64,000 bases of DNA. Origin: Whalleya microplaca. Its lineage: Eukaryota; Ascomycota; Sordariomycetes; Xylariales; Xylariaceae. The DNA is taken from positions 868,001 through 932,000 of the forward strand of contig MU385710.1 of NCBI GenBank assembly GCA_022497155.1. The letters run 5' to 3'. Shown piece by piece: positions 13,768-27,386 of the stretch; position 1 is the first letter of the stretch; each line of letters opens with the position of its first letter. Under the pieces are notes generated by a model that was not told the DNA's origin, searched no databases, and saw only the letters and a program-made list of their open reading frames with translations. A program made the translations under genes and the position numbers.

Positions 13768-16700
13768 CAATCAGCGTCCCCGCCAGGAGTTTCGGCTCCT
13801 GGGTCTGGGGACACCATATATCCACAGCAGCTCCAAGGTTGAGGGCTAGCAAAGAACAAAAGACCACGATCCGACATTCTGAGAGAGCAATGACGATAAC
13901 AGCGGCGATTTCCATCTAGGCGTAGCCACCGTATGTATTCCTATCAGCCGTTACGAAGCACTGAATATTACGAGTTGGGAATTGGCCCTAAATAATGTCA
14001 TCTCTCGCCAAATCTATCCAGTGACAAGAGGATTCTGCCACATCACTTTGGATGATTATTCTTCCATAAATCGACTTGAGAAACCGGCGACCAGAAAGGC
14101 GTCTGGCATTTCCATATCAGCCACTACTACTACCACTACGACCGAACTACCTTCTTTGTACAACAGCAGTAATGGACCGGGGATGGCTCTGTCCGCTCTC
14201 TGGACTGCAGAGCGGGCTATTAGCTAATACTAGAGATACCAAAGAACCGCGACGGTCACGTTTTTTCTGTTATCTTCACACTTCTAACGACAAATAGAGA
14301 TCATGGGAGAAAGGGGGTGATGGGATCATGCTTGGGCTGTTTTCTGATTCCCGGTGTTACTGTTTTCCAAATCAATACATACACGCACGCACTTCAACTT
14401 TCCTCCCCACTCCTTCGCGACGCTATCTATCTACGGTGACAGTACTCCATAATAATTGAGCGGGGGGCCACGAAAGCACACGAGACACATAACGAAGAGC
14501 TCTTTTGGCATTAATGGCGCGGGCTCCGGTAGACTGGGGGAAAGCAAACGAAAAAGAACCTAACGTGCGAATGGGAAACAAAAGATACCCCTGGGCGAGT
14601 ACATTTTGACATTGGGACAAGTAACGAGAAAAAGGCGGTGGACAGGACTGACTATACGACAAAACCCAAACCTGCTTTTACCAGGAACGCAATCCGGCAG
14701 ACACAGGCATATGAGGACTGGGAAGAAGAGCAGAGAGACGGACAGGCTGCGAAACATTTGCTCCCAGAGAGCTGCCCGTTTTGGGGCCATACGTGGACGC
14801 GCAAGGAGAAGGGTAATGGGGGTAATGGGCCAACCCCATCTACGGGAATTTTTATGAATTACCTACCTACTATAGCTAACTAATCTACCTATCTAATAAT
14901 AACCGAACACATATCTCTTGAACCTTAATGCTTCTCAATTTCACCGCCTCCCGGCGCCGAAGTAAAATCCGCAGTAGTGTAGGTACGCATAGCTGTTGAA
15001 ACGCGCTTTGTGGTTCGCGTGTCTCAACGTAGCTAGCGAAGCTGTCGCCCGTTGGGCGGGAGGTCCCTGGGAATCGGCTCATTGTTACATTGAGTTGAGC
15101 CCACTGCGGAGCTTGCGATGTATTACTAACTTCTCGAATACTACGACAGGCCACTTATTAGCACCGATAGGAATCTAACGATCATTGATCAAGCCCGTTG
15201 GTTCTTTTCTGGAGCTAATAATATTACCAGCCACTTATTTGGCGAGAGCGGGATCCCTGAATCTGGGTAACCGGTATTGTTGTGTTATGGTTCCTCCTAC
15301 CTACTCCACACGACATACATAAACCTAGTAGAACGCCTCACATCTCGAAGTACCTACATATATACTGCGTACTCCTGCATATCGTACATACCTTGAAATG
15401 TCTGTCACTGTTGGCAAAAGTTGGAAGAGGAGAAAAGAGGGGACAGACAGCTTACACATATCAGGTGACAAGGCTTCCCAGTCTCGAAATCAGGGAAACG
15501 TCGAAGTGACCTACGCACGTAGGCAGGTTGGCGGGCTGGCAGGCATGACAAAAGATGCTGATCAAGTAGCCGCCTCGTCAGTTCGTTCGTTTCGCTCGTG
15601 CGTCTGTCTGTGCAACAAGCAGCAATAATAATAAGAATGCATAGAATAATAGCAAATGCCAGACACGCAAAAAACGTGGAGGCGGTAGCACTCTGATCTG
15701 GGATTCGATCTGCCTTTTTTTCTTAAGCTGCTGCATGCTAATCACGTCGGCTCTTGTTTTTTGGGGTTCGCCACTAGGAACCCTGGGTTGGGCGGCGCGC
15801 GCGCGGGCGATTGTGTGCGTGTGCGCTGTCACTGTCACATATATCACGCCGGCGCTATAGGTAGGGTTCCCCCATCGATCAACCAACCGAACCCAGTTGT
15901 CAGGTGTATTTTGCTGGCTGGCTGGCTCGCTTGCCCCCTGGCACACCCACGATGCAAATGCCCGCCTGCAGCCGCGGTCCGGAGAATACAGTAAGGCATT
16001 TGTTTCATGATGGGAGTCGGTGTACCTACTATACACCACACAACACACGACTGCAGGAACCTCTTTTCCGTATAATTCCAATGGCCAATTCGGGCTCACG
16101 CTCCCCTGAGAGAGGGGAGTAGGAGCTAGGAAGGGGGTCTTTATTCACGTAAGACATTGCTTGGCGCTGTGCTTTCCCGGTTCCGAACGACACCAGAACG
16201 GGTTGTGGGACGAGCTTGTCGTCCCTTTTCCGTCAGGGCGAGACTTGATGACTGCCCCGTAGATTTCAGCTGCGGTTTCTAACCTCGATAAGGAACTTTG
16301 CTTGGCTTGGCCAACAAGGACTTCTGACACCTGGAGAAGGCTCCGGAGGGGTTCTTGCGGTGAAGAGGCTGGTGAGCTTTACGAGACATGCCAGCTGTGC
16401 CATATGTACAAGTGATATGTTTCCACATCATGCTTTGCCGTGTTGCCCAGTCCTCGATACCCAGCAGCAACCCACCTCATCTCTCGATGGATGCCTTAGC
16501 GGATGATATTGCCTATCTCGTACATATATGGTGATGGTTGACAGGTCTAAAGGTGGGAGCTTGTCCACAGTCCAATCTGGGATAAATAGTGAGATCCATG
16601 AAACGCGGCGGAGATAGAGCATTCCCATCTCGGGAAAATTAAGCGGCATAACACGTTTGATTGAATGACTTCATTCAACTCGACCAATGTTTTACATACG

Positions 16701-19700
16701 CGGGCAAGGACTAACGAGCAGGAGCGCCATTGATTAAGCAGAACCGTGGAAGACGGGACAATAGGTAGGTGAGACTATTTGGAGATGCCAATGAGCTCCT
16801 CGACCAATTTGATGTTTACCATTGTTGATCGCCGGCGTCGTTACTACGTAGAGCTCACCACGATACAACATAGCGACGCATATGGGGCCGGGCCCCCCGG
16901 TCGCTATGTTGCAAAGATCTCCAAGGTACCCCGTTCTGGCAAGCTGCTGGGGCGTCATCCTTTGTAGCTACAGCTTGGTACAATACATTTAATGAAGGAA
17001 TCGGATTTACCCATAGCGGACCGAGGCCTAGCCTGCGGTCGCTGTACGATGTGTGTACGTAGGTAGGTAGGTAGTCTTGGAAAGGCTTGCTGACGTGGTG
17101 CTGCATGACCTCTGGCAGAGGCTGAATCTCGAAGCTGACGCTAGATCGTCTTCTGCATTCCAGAGGCGCGGGACTTGACTTGTTACCACTCGGTCGAGTT
17201 TCAACTGCCGCCCGCCTTGCGGTGAGGTGAGGGGTCGTGAGAATAGGGTGCCCCTGGCCCGGTTGCTGCAAGCTCTAGGAAAATAAATCGCACATTAGGC
17301 GATTTTTTTGCTGCACGAAACCATGCTGCAAACCTAGCATTTTGCGGGTGAGCAGATGGGGGGCAACATGGATGGCAAGGTCCATCCATTCAGTCAGTCC
17401 GCAAGCTCTGCCAATATGCAGCGCGGCTTACACACATCACCATCGCCGCCAAATGTCGCAGCAGCTGAAAGGTTCTAGCCTCGGTCGACCACCACCACCG
17501 GCGCTCTGCTTGTCCGCTTGATAGCTTGTCCATCACATGGGGGTTGCGAAGTAGGTAATGTCTCGGCTTGGCCACAGACATGGACAGATATTTGACGGGG
17601 TCACGGTGCACAGCATTGTCCGATCGACCCGGGTTTTGCACGCCGAACTACGGAATAATGGAAGGCCTTTGGCTTCCGTGATCCGGCGTTTCCTCTATTA
17701 ACGAAGCTCAAGTTTGAAGTGCTGACTGATGTTCTCTTGATCGGCGCACAACATTCATACTAAGTTCCCCTCTAAGCGATCGACGCAAGAGACCGACCCA
17801 ATTCTCTTCACGAACGATGGGAACTTCAAGGCTAAGCGGCACGCTCATGAACTAAGCGCAGACATCGAGGAATGGAATATCGCATTGAGTTCATGCGCGC
17901 CGGATACATGTGGCGTCTTTTTGTCCACATCCACTCCTGCGGCGATTTGGCAGGCCGAGAACCAGCGATCTCTTTACAAAACGAACCTCTGCAAGCGCCC
18001 AAGCGAAGTTGAGGCTCAAAGCAGAACGTCAATCCAGCTTCGCCGATATTGATTGGGCGCAGAGATGCATGTGGATCTGAGTAATCTGGCGGCCAACAAC
18101 ATGGACCCGAGACGAATCACTCACTCACTGTCTTATTTCACGTAGTCAGCCGAATAATAGCGAATTCGAATAGCTCAAGTCTTCTTCCTCTTCTAGACAG
18201 ACAAATACGTCCATACAGAAGATTAGAGCTTTCAGCATACCAATTGGTGGCTGAAATGGCTGAATGGACGAAATTGCTTACTCGCTTCAGAGATTCAAAA
18301 GGTTGGAGGAAATGAAACGTTGGAGAAGGATCCGAAAATTCGAGCTGTTTGTTTCTAAACAATCCCAGATTGATTTGCTGCACCCAATCGGATAATTTCA
18401 TTGGCTTTCGTACTACGCGATACTCTCTAACTACATACTACCTAACACCTACCAGGCTGCCAGGGCTATGGTGTATGTACGTGTAGATACTACTACGGTA
18501 GTCGACGCTATCCCCATGATTCTTCAACCTCCTCGGAATGTTTCAGTCGTAGGCATAATATTCCGATGGCATATCCGGGCGGGTTGCCGATTCGTCTCGA
18601 TGCCTGCGAGTCAGTTGGCCAGGGGAGAGCTACTTGCCGGTGCAATGTCTAATTCGGCCGAGCCTAGCGACCGAGATTATGGATCATGATAGAGCGCTAG
18701 TGGGTCATCATCTCAACGTGACATGCCATTGTACTCCTGTGAAGCGCGATTACACGTATCGTCAGAACCTCTTGCGACGCTTCCAGCCTTTCCAATTAGC
18801 GAGGAGGAATACCGAGGTTGGTATTCCCGAATGGGGGACGCCGAGAATCCACAGAAGGAGGCCTAAGCGATGTAGGCGGGCTGTGAGCGTGTGTGTGGCC
18901 AGACTGAGCTTCGCTGCTTATTAATGAACTCAACTCTTCGCCATAACCTACCTATCCCTCGTGATCGACAGATGCTGTCTGGCTGCGGCATTCCGGGCTG
19001 ACAGGAACGCACTGAAACAATTGGGCTCGGATAGTTGGGTCTCGCTCCTCCAGAGCAAGACGGCATTGTCAAGAGACTGCCCGGAATCTAAAGAGAAACC
19101 CGGGTATTACCGCCGTTGCGGTCGGTTACGCCTAGCCAGAGGTCAACAGGAGTATGACAAGGAATGCTAGCATTGCTTGCGTGTTCACGAGTCAAGTCCT
19201 TCGAGCTAATAAGTGTGTTGTTGTCGAGTTGTAGCGGAGTCTGAACTTCGATTCTGTGTGGCTCAACGCGCAGTACTGTACAGCACAGCAGCGCAGTAAG
19301 GGAGGGTAAGAATTGCACATAAGACCCAACGCCGCGAACAAGTGATTCAAGTACCGAGTACATCTTTGAAACAGTAGGCTTAAGTCGTGGGTCCCGTCAA
19401 GAGAACGCTCCGGGGTGACTTCGTGGTGGTGGTATTAGTTACCACTTTCTTGACCCTGTCCATGACCCCTATATCGGCTTCGTGTTAAGGGACGTCCACA
19501 CCTCGCCAAAGACACAGTCGACGCGCTGCAGCCGGATAAGCCCAACCGGCTCCACGACAGGCTCACGGGACCCTGCCTCACTTATCCGCCTGCAGGTGAC
19601 GAGAGTGTTTTCAACGACTCAGAATCTGTTAGCCTTGGGATGGTGAGTGGCTCGCAGCTGCAGCAGAGCAAATGTGTATCCGCCGAGTTCATGCGATCGC

Positions 19701-20206
19701 CAGGCGGTGAGGATGGTCAGCCAACTACCTAGCAGAGAGGGCTTCTGACAAGACAAGACCCTTCAGGTTGTTGCGTACGAGCATAAGAAAACGAAAAGCT
19801 GTTTGCATCCCATCATTGGCCCCTCCTGCTGTATTTCGTAGGATGCGGGCTGGCGGGTAAGGCATCGTTGATGGTGGAGGGATCCTAGCAATTTATGTTA
19901 TAATATACTTACGTATAGCTTAGCTAACCCCTGAACGTGTTATGTTTGCGGGTCTCTCGCTCTAGGCTCTTTACACTGCGTTTGAAGGACCATGTGCAAT
20001 ATGAGAGGTCTTGTTCTGTGGGTAGTGGTGTGTGCCTATATGGATATTTGAATACTGCGGCTATTGCTGATGGATGGTGGAAGGTACATATCATATAGCC
20101 CATGTTCGATCCAATTAAAAAGCAATCTTGTCTCATTGAGAAGTACCTAATCTTGCAGTGAAGGTAACTAGATATTCCCTATCATCACCCCTAGAACTTC
20201 GCAACA
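13768..20206. other. Long intergenic region, no gene recognised
   Basis: About 6.4 kb downstream of the Myb-like gene. Reading frames are all short and without recognisable motifs. The largest, on the minus strand at 15578-16099, looks like chance. A small inverted repeat, CAGGAG/CTCCTG with a 6-base loop at 13784-13801, lies just after the Myb-like stop codon and could form a hairpin in its 3' UTR. No tRNA, rRNA or transposon domain was found. Confidence 0.6.
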
Positions 20207-23200
20207 TTAGGCACCTGTATTCTTCAGAGCTTCTGCAACCAATCCTACTCTGTCAGCCATTATGATATCTACCCCGGAGTCCGCTTGTGTCTGTCAAGGA
20301 AGAAATATCAGTAGAGTCCTCCAGATTCCACATTGATAAGATGTTGACCTACCTTGGCGTTCTGCGGAATATTGTTTAATAGGCCATAGGACGCACATAT
20401 CAGGCCAGAATTCTTCACCAACCGTACGAGTCGTGGACAGAGCAGTAGTGTCTCACAAGCGAAGACAACACCAGCAAGGTTCCAGCGCTTTGCGAATTGA
20501 ACTGCAGCTTGGAGACTTGCTGCTCTCGTCTCCTTGTCTTCTATAGGCAACTTCCCCGCGTTCGTGATGAACATTACTGGATAGGCCTTCTGCTTCAAAG
20601 AAAGAAGGATGCAGACCTCGGGTGTAAATGAGGAGAGAATAATGTGACGCTCGCTACCGAATTGGTGAATCTTGCTCAGTGCGACATCGATGAACGTGTT
20701 CAGTTCAATGCAGATAGGGGCTGCACCTGCAGCTATGGTTTCGTGAAGGCGAGGGTATTCTGTTGGCAATGTTAGCACATTCGATACAGCATCGTTTGTA
20801 AAGGGGCACATGCTCATCTCGACACAGAATCCGATATCTATGGGCAATTTCACAAGCAGTTCTTCCAATGTTGTGTATGAATCCTGTATGAATGCGCCGC
20901 GAGTATTAGGCTTGAATCTTTTGTTCTTGTAGTCAACTGTATACTTCAGCCTGTCTTGGACTTGGGTGGCTCCAGCTTCAAACACATGATCAAGTGATCG
21001 CGACCGACGTTTCCGCCCCTTGGGGCTCGTGTCGCATGGAGCGCCGTCATGTAGTACAGACACGGGACTCCCTTGTGGTGCTTGTATTTCACCAACGTAC
21101 TTGTACTGCTCGATTGTCAAATCATGGACAGGAATATCCGTGCCAGACTCGCTGAAAGAGAAGTCGTGGTAGATAACAGGCTGGTGGTCTCTTGTGACTT
21201 GAACATCTAAGCTTGGTTAGGATTATGAACAGCAGGCAATGGACATGGAGTAGTTACCAAACTGTTGTACATTAGCTTATGCGAGCAATTCTACATGAAC
21301 AACTCACCTCGACGAATGATGCTCCGAGCCTTGCTGCAGACAAAAATGACTAATCTAGCGTTAGTATCTAGAAAAAGGGGGGCATACTATCTCCGTAATT
21401 GGTACCGTGACTGTATTTTCTCCAAGTTGCAGATATTCCCGACTTGCTGTATTTTGCCCAAGTCCTGCTCGATATATAAGAATAGCTCATAATATAATCA
21501 GAAGCGGAAAGATCGAACTTACCTCTATGTCCCACAAGTTTCGCAGGTTCGCCGTGGCTCCTACTATAATCAATAGGCCGTGGGGTCTGAAGATGCGGGA
21601 AAGGCTTCGCAATCACGTAAGTGAACATAATCGTCCCCGCCATGTTCATCGTCTCCTTTTCTAGGATGGCAATCGTATGCTCTCTGACTAGACTCTGTCG
21701 CTGGGTGCCAAAGTGGATATCGTCATCTTTCAGGAGGGCCGTGCCGCTAGCAATAAGGGTTTCATCTACCCCTATATCAAAGCTGGATCGGAAGATATTG
21801 AATGTGAGTTGCGGTTCGGTACTCTCTATAATCGGGAATGCGAAATTGTCGTTACTCTGATCACTTAGGATTGGCAACCGTACACGATGTACCGGCGCGG
21901 TTGAGCCTGCTGCAGAGATTTCCAACACAAATGAGCTGCCTATATAACTTCCTTGAGTGTACTCCGGCAAGCAAATGGGAAGTTTAACCGCATTTGAGTC
22001 TAATCCTTTCCGAGTGCATCCTAAGTTTCCAATCAGTACCTTTTCTCCCGGTTTGCAATAATCACCGTCCAGGGTCGAATTATGAATAGGGAAATCGACA
22101 GGACCGCCACTCAGACCATCCAGGCCAGATGCTTCGAACAACTCAGCGATGTCTAGATAGCCTCGATACACAGCATGCTCTTTGGCGGTCCAGCCAAGAT
22201 TGTCAACCAGCGTCTGACTTGCTCCAGCTTTCAATAGGCTCTTAACAATGTGTCGATGGCCCATGGAACACGCAATGAACAACGGCGTCCATGCAAGGGT
22301 CGAATCGGAAACGTCTACATGAAGTTGAACTTCAGACATAGTCTGAAGGAGGGTTTTGACATAGTCTTCCCGTCCAAACTGAGCTGCAACGTGGAGTGCC
22401 GTCTCACCACGGGTAGACTGATAGGTGAGGTCAGCCCCATGATGTAAGAGTCGGTGAAATATATCATCCTCCTGGGATCTCAGAGCAATTAAGAGGAGTT
22501 CTCCCAGGACGCGTCTAGCATCTGGTCCTTGCACGGCATGGTCGTTTCCAGACCAACTGTCCAAAAGTGTCTTTGCAACTGGTGCATGCTTGCCAATCAC
22601 AGCATAATGGAGTGGCGTTAACCCTTCCATGTCTCTTGACAGTAGATGGCTCCGGATAGACACATAATTGTCCAAGGAAAGAAATCTACCCAGAAGTACA
22701 CGACTGATTTCTACAAGGCCATATTTAGCTGCATAATGAAGAGGGAGGCGCCCGAATTTGTCTTTTGTAACAAGACTAGCTCCCAGTTCTGGGACGGGAC
22801 AGCCTATTCCATCAAGGAGACCAGAGAGGGTAGTTTGATGGTTCTGGTTGCTTAGAGACGGAGGAACAGCGTTCAAAGTTATCTGACCAGCGAGAATGAT
22901 GGCGAAGTTCAGAGAGGTTTGGTTCACTTTGAAAAAGAGGGGTGATGACTGTGTCAGAAATGTAGCCACACAATTCCAAGACTGACACAGTATCGAATAA
23001 CTGAACAACTCCGGGAGAAGTTGTTCAGGTGGGTTCCGGAGCAGTTTACAAAGAACATTTGTGTTGTCGCTCTTGATAGCCTCGTATACAGCGTCTTGGG
23101 AAATTTGACCATAAACATTTTGTGACAGTGTATGGCTGAGGTACAAAGATATTTCCCCTGGGCTTCCGAAACCCAGGCATCGGTTGATATCGGCAACCAA

Positions 23201-23764
23201 ACATTGTATCCTGTCGGCTGTTTCCCAACGCGTCTCCTCTATACAGCCCTGTACCTGGCGCCATCGAGTCTTCTCATGGTCGTAAGGGCTGGTCTCTGCT
23301 TGCCCAGAGCGCTGGAGCTTGAGAAATATCCTATCGGCCGCCTCTTCGTTTACTCTGTCAAACCATTGCAATCTGGCCAAGTCGCGCCGAAAGTCCTCGT
23401 ACGCATCACGAAGAGAGCTCAGCTCAAGATGATCCACTCGGTCAAGATCTGGAATTGTTGTCGGCTGGGAGGGTAAACCAAAACATGTGCAGAGATCTGC
23501 TTCGCGTTCTGCCAATCGCACATCTTGCTCCCAGCGAAAGAACTCGAGCACAGAGATCGATTCGCTTAGGGCCTCGTAAAATTCTAGCTTTAGTTAGAGC
23601 CCTCCTTAGGTCATAGCATGACGATCGTCCAACTGACTTTCAAGATTATTTTGCGCGCCAGGACGGAATGAGGCCTTGATGAGCTGCTTAAGACCATTAT
23701 AATCGATGTAAAATCGGTCCCATTCTGGTACCAAGTACCGGGGGAAGTTCTGTCCAAATCTCAT
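20207..23764 (-). CDS. GDE1: Glycerophosphodiester phosphodiesterase, SPX-ankyrin-GDPD type (Gde1-like)
   Basis: Likely hydrolyses glycerophosphocholine to choline and glycerol-3-phosphate in the cytosol, with the SPX domain sensing inositol pyrophosphate/phosphate status. Seven exons: 23764-23638, 23583-21523, 21464-21406, 21349-21308, 21261-21258, 21206-20353 and 20290-20207 (1,076 residues). The N-terminus MRFGQNFPRYLVPEW with YIDYNGLKQLIK is an SPX start. Ankyrin repeats fill the middle (for example GRLPLHYAAKYGLVEISRVL). The GDPD domain keeps GHRGLGQN, GENTVT, VEFDVQ and HD, and ends with a VDIIMADRVG-type motif. The intact catalytic residues argue for an enzyme rather than a Pho81/Nuc-2-type regulator with a degenerate GDPD. 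Exon 5 is only 4 nt long. Phases close exactly across all joints. The gene is divergent from the ankyrin gene at 24583. Confidence 0.88.
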
Positions 23765-24582
23765 GACGCCTTGTTATGCTAGTCCCCTAGTGAATTTAAT
23801 GTAGAGATCGCGTTCACTTTGGTGGAAGAGGAGAGTGAGGAATACTTATTAGTCTAGAGTCTTTGGGAAGGGATACCATTGAATATTCACGTGTCAGGAA
23901 TAACATGTTTGTACCAGAGGTCATGTACGCGGTTGAGCCACATTTAAGTACGAAAATAACATTCCAGGTACTTTATAATCAGCAGTTGTTGGGACGCAAC
24001 GCCGAAATCCACCTGACAAGCTGCTGTCATACTAGGGAAACGTGTCTAATGGAAGACAATTTCAGTCTCATGGTTTTCTTGTATAAATGGTCCCTACTCA
24101 AGTATAAGTGTTCACATACTGAATAACTTCGGTAGTGAGACCAGCCATTTTCGCCAAGGTGTGTGTATGCATGTACCTGGCTCCCCCCACTCTGACCACC
24201 AACACATTGGATGGAAGTACATATGCAGGTATATGTAGTACCAAGGTAGCTGTGTCTGGTAGTACTGGTCACAGCTACATGTAGGACAGGAGTTGAAAAC
24301 ATACTCATTTACTCACCAACAACATCATCTGAAGCCAACGGGCCCTCGTGATGTAACATAATGGCCAGGGTCACGTGGCAGATAGTTCAACTGAGTATGA
24401 GCCTCAAATGTTGATCTCCGCCCGCCTTAATTGACCCGCTCCCTTCTCACTCCACACAGACCGTCTAATCCGTAAGCATCTAGGTTAGCTCTTCTTTATG
24501 CATACGTAGAGCCCCTCCATCAACCTAATTGGCTACAGAAGAACGAGTTTAGCAACAGCTGTCTTGGCTGAAGAAGCTCATT
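23765..24582. promoter_or_regulatory. Divergent intergenic region between GDE1-like and ankyrin genes
   Basis: 818 bp between two start codons facing away from each other, so it must hold both promoters. No specific operator was recognised. I see no gene in it. Confidence 0.5.
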
Positions 24583-26971
24583 ATGGAGCCTGTCTCAATG
24601 GCAGTAAGTGTCATTGCTGTCGCTACTCTTGCTGAACAGACGTGTTCAGCCATTTCCAATTTGCGATCCCTTTACAAGATTTTACCCGGGCGGCTCCATG
24701 CCGTGAACAATGAAGTTGCGGACCTCGAGTTGGTTCTCATCCAGGTTGCCGATCTCGCAAAAGACCGAGCTTCTCTACCCGAATCTAGGTATTCGGCTAT
24801 CCCACATCTATTAAGACGAGCAAAAACAAAGCTCAAGGACCTCGACGACATTATTGGCCAACTAACTACCACATATATCAATTCAAAGAACTTTTTGCTT
24901 GGTGTCGATGCTTGTCGCAGAGAACACAATCGGTTGCAGGCATTGCAAGATGATATCAGAACTGTCAAGTGCAGTCTGAACATCATGCTTGGAGCTGCTA
25001 ACTCGTATGCATGTTCCTCGGTCTACACTGTGACTGGCAACTAATAAGTTTATAGACAAGATATGATGAAAATCCGTCTTGACATCCAGGCTATCTCTAG
25101 TATCACAACTCAATCATCACATGACCAACTGGCGTTGAGCGAGAAGTTCATGACGGCCCTTACTGGGATGGACGATCGCATTGAGAGGGTTGAAAGAATG
25201 ATTCAGACCCAATCACAGCAATTACAGGCAAATCAATTCATACAAGTCGGAACATCGTATCATACTCCTCCTCCAACAAGAAAACGGGCGTCGCCCTCGA
25301 AGGTAACTCAAAGTGGACACCCTGTGCCAGGAGACGATTTTAGCGTGCGCGTAACTCCTTATATCGTCTCTTGCCATACTGGCTGTCCATGTTGTTGTCA
25401 TTCGCAGAAAAGATCCTCTACCCCCGCGATACTAAATAAATTACTAGGCCGGCTCTTTGTTGGATACGCAGGATTGCCAATACTCAGTCCGAAATGCGAC
25501 AATGATGAATGCCGAGGATCTCGTGCGAGTCAAGTGAGCATGGAGTACTGGTTCCCATCGACCTTTTGGTCCACCATTGTGCGGATGCAGCTACACTATC
25601 AACCCAGCGCTGGACCTTCTTTACAGTTGGAGACACTGGGAGTGATACCGGATTCCGCCCAGTGTGTCAGTTTTGCACTAGGCGGGAATATCGAGGGTCT
25701 TAAGTATCCATTTAAGCGTGGGCTAGCTTCCCCCAGAGATATCAGCAGCACTCGCTGTTATTCTCTGCTCAGATGGGCGTTGTACGGCAAGCAGTATGAT
25801 ACTTGCACGTTTCTGGTCCACGCGGGTGCAGACCCAAACTACAGGCCGATTGCCGCCTCCGACAACACTCCTCGGGTCAAAGCATGTCACTTTCTCCTAG
25901 AAGGCAATTTATCAGTTACCGCAGTAGAGTCTTTAAGAGTCATCACCAAAGGAAGTGATTGCCTTGGCGATTATATTGATGAATCTCATCTTACGCGCAT
26001 TCACCGGATCGTCCTAGGTCTTTCGATGGAGAGCCTGGAGGCGGAAGTGGCCTCGCACCCGGAAGACATCGATAAACAAGACGCTATGGGACGTACGGCC
26101 TTAGTATGGGCAGCGGCTGGGGGAGATAATCGTTCTGTCCTTGCTCAACTGCGGCGCGGACCCAAATATCATAGACGTCCAGCTTTCTGGGCCGGTATCA
26201 AACGCAGCAGCCTAAGGTCACACTACCTGTGTACATTTCCTTCTCGATGCTGGTGCAGATGCTGATCCACCACTTCCGGTCGGAGTCAAGAAAGGAAGCC
26301 CCCTGAATGTGGCTGCACGAAATACTAACGATCCTCTCCTCATCAAGAAACTTCTAGATTTCGGCGCGGATGTAAATCAATGTGGCATAGATGGCAGAAC
26401 AGCACTATTTCAAGCCGCAAAGAACGACAACGCGAGCCTGGCCATGTTGTTACTAGAATACGGCGCTGAGATCAATTATACTTCAGTCACTGGAGACACG
26501 CCACTTACTACAGCAATCACTTATAACAGCCATGCTGTCCTGCGCCTATTCCTCCAGCGTTGGCATGAATACTCCGTCTGCCCTCGTCTCCAAGGTCCAC
26601 ATCTTCTCGAGGTAACCGCACTCTATGCCGATCACGAGACGCTGAAGATTCTGGCGGCTACCGACCACTTCCGATTGAAATACGACCGACAATACTTGCT
26701 TGGAGATTTCGGGGCCAAGCTTCGCCAACGTCCCGATATGACAGATAAGCTGTCCATGGCATTTGATGAGCTGCTAAGCGCCTTTGACGAGGCGCCGGAT
26801 CCTCGACTGGCCGAGGAAAGCTTGCTGGAGTCTGGATTTATGTCTTGCTTATCTTCGCGTGCCAACACCTTTGATCAGAATACTGGGGGTGGATCATATA
26901 GTGATGATGAGTCAAATGATTCATTTCAAGATGCACTAGATCACCTGCCAATGGCATCAGCTTGTTGCTGA
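24583..26971 (+). CDS. STAND-type ankyrin protein, probably decaying (frameshift plus stop)
   Basis: Exon 1 24583-25004, intron 25005-25055 (GTATGC...TATAG), exon 2 from 25056. The N-terminus MEPVSMAVSVIAVATLAEQT is the helical leader typical of fungal STAND/NLR proteins. A coiled-coil-like stretch follows, then a Cys-rich piece (CHTGCPCCCH), then ankyrin repeats to the end. The frame is lost near 26133-26147: the ankyrin sequence continues one frame over (LLNCGADPNIIDVQLSG), meets TAA at 26213-26215 where the repeat pattern expects an ordinary residue, then runs on cleanly to TGA at 26971. A gene finder could bridge this with an intron at 26195-26258 (64 bp, weak donor GTATCA), but the skipped bases read as good ankyrin (GHTTCVHFLLDAGAD), so mutation is likelier. 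The role may be in non-self recognition or may be lost. Confidence 0.7.
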
Positions 26972-27386
26972 GAAGGCCAACATAGGGTGGGTACAGCTAC
27001 TGCCTCAATTAGGCGTAGATTAATGAGGTATCTGCACAGTCTCATACTTCTTTCTTTCAAGCCTGGACTGGAGTTGGTTTTGAGAAAGGGATTTTTGACT
27101 GTTATATATTCTAAGATACCTAGTCGTTACGGAGGCCTAGCATTGCTTTTACCTACCAATGAAGTTACTTACAACTAGTCGGAACAGACTAGAGCCTCGC
27201 GCTCACCATTACCTATAGAGTCTTTTCACACATAAGACCTTCCCCTCTGTGCTTGAATCTACTATACATCTAAAAAATAGATTATCAGCTAGCTTTCAAG
27301 GCCAGAGATGTGAATCGCTTCTTCTAATGAGGAAGAGATAGTCCTTGAATTGGCTGCTTGGAGATTGGGGATAAGTAGACTAAATG
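26972..27386. other. Convergent intergenic region
   Basis: 415 bp between the 3' ends of the ankyrin gene and the ketopantoate reductase gene. No gene or repeat seen. It presumably holds both 3' UTRs. Confidence 0.5.

Noticed and set aside
15578..16099. 173-codon open frame (-) with a hydrophobic C-terminal run
   Set aside because: The hydrophobic run comes from a simple AATAATAAG-type repeat; no conserved pattern or splice context.
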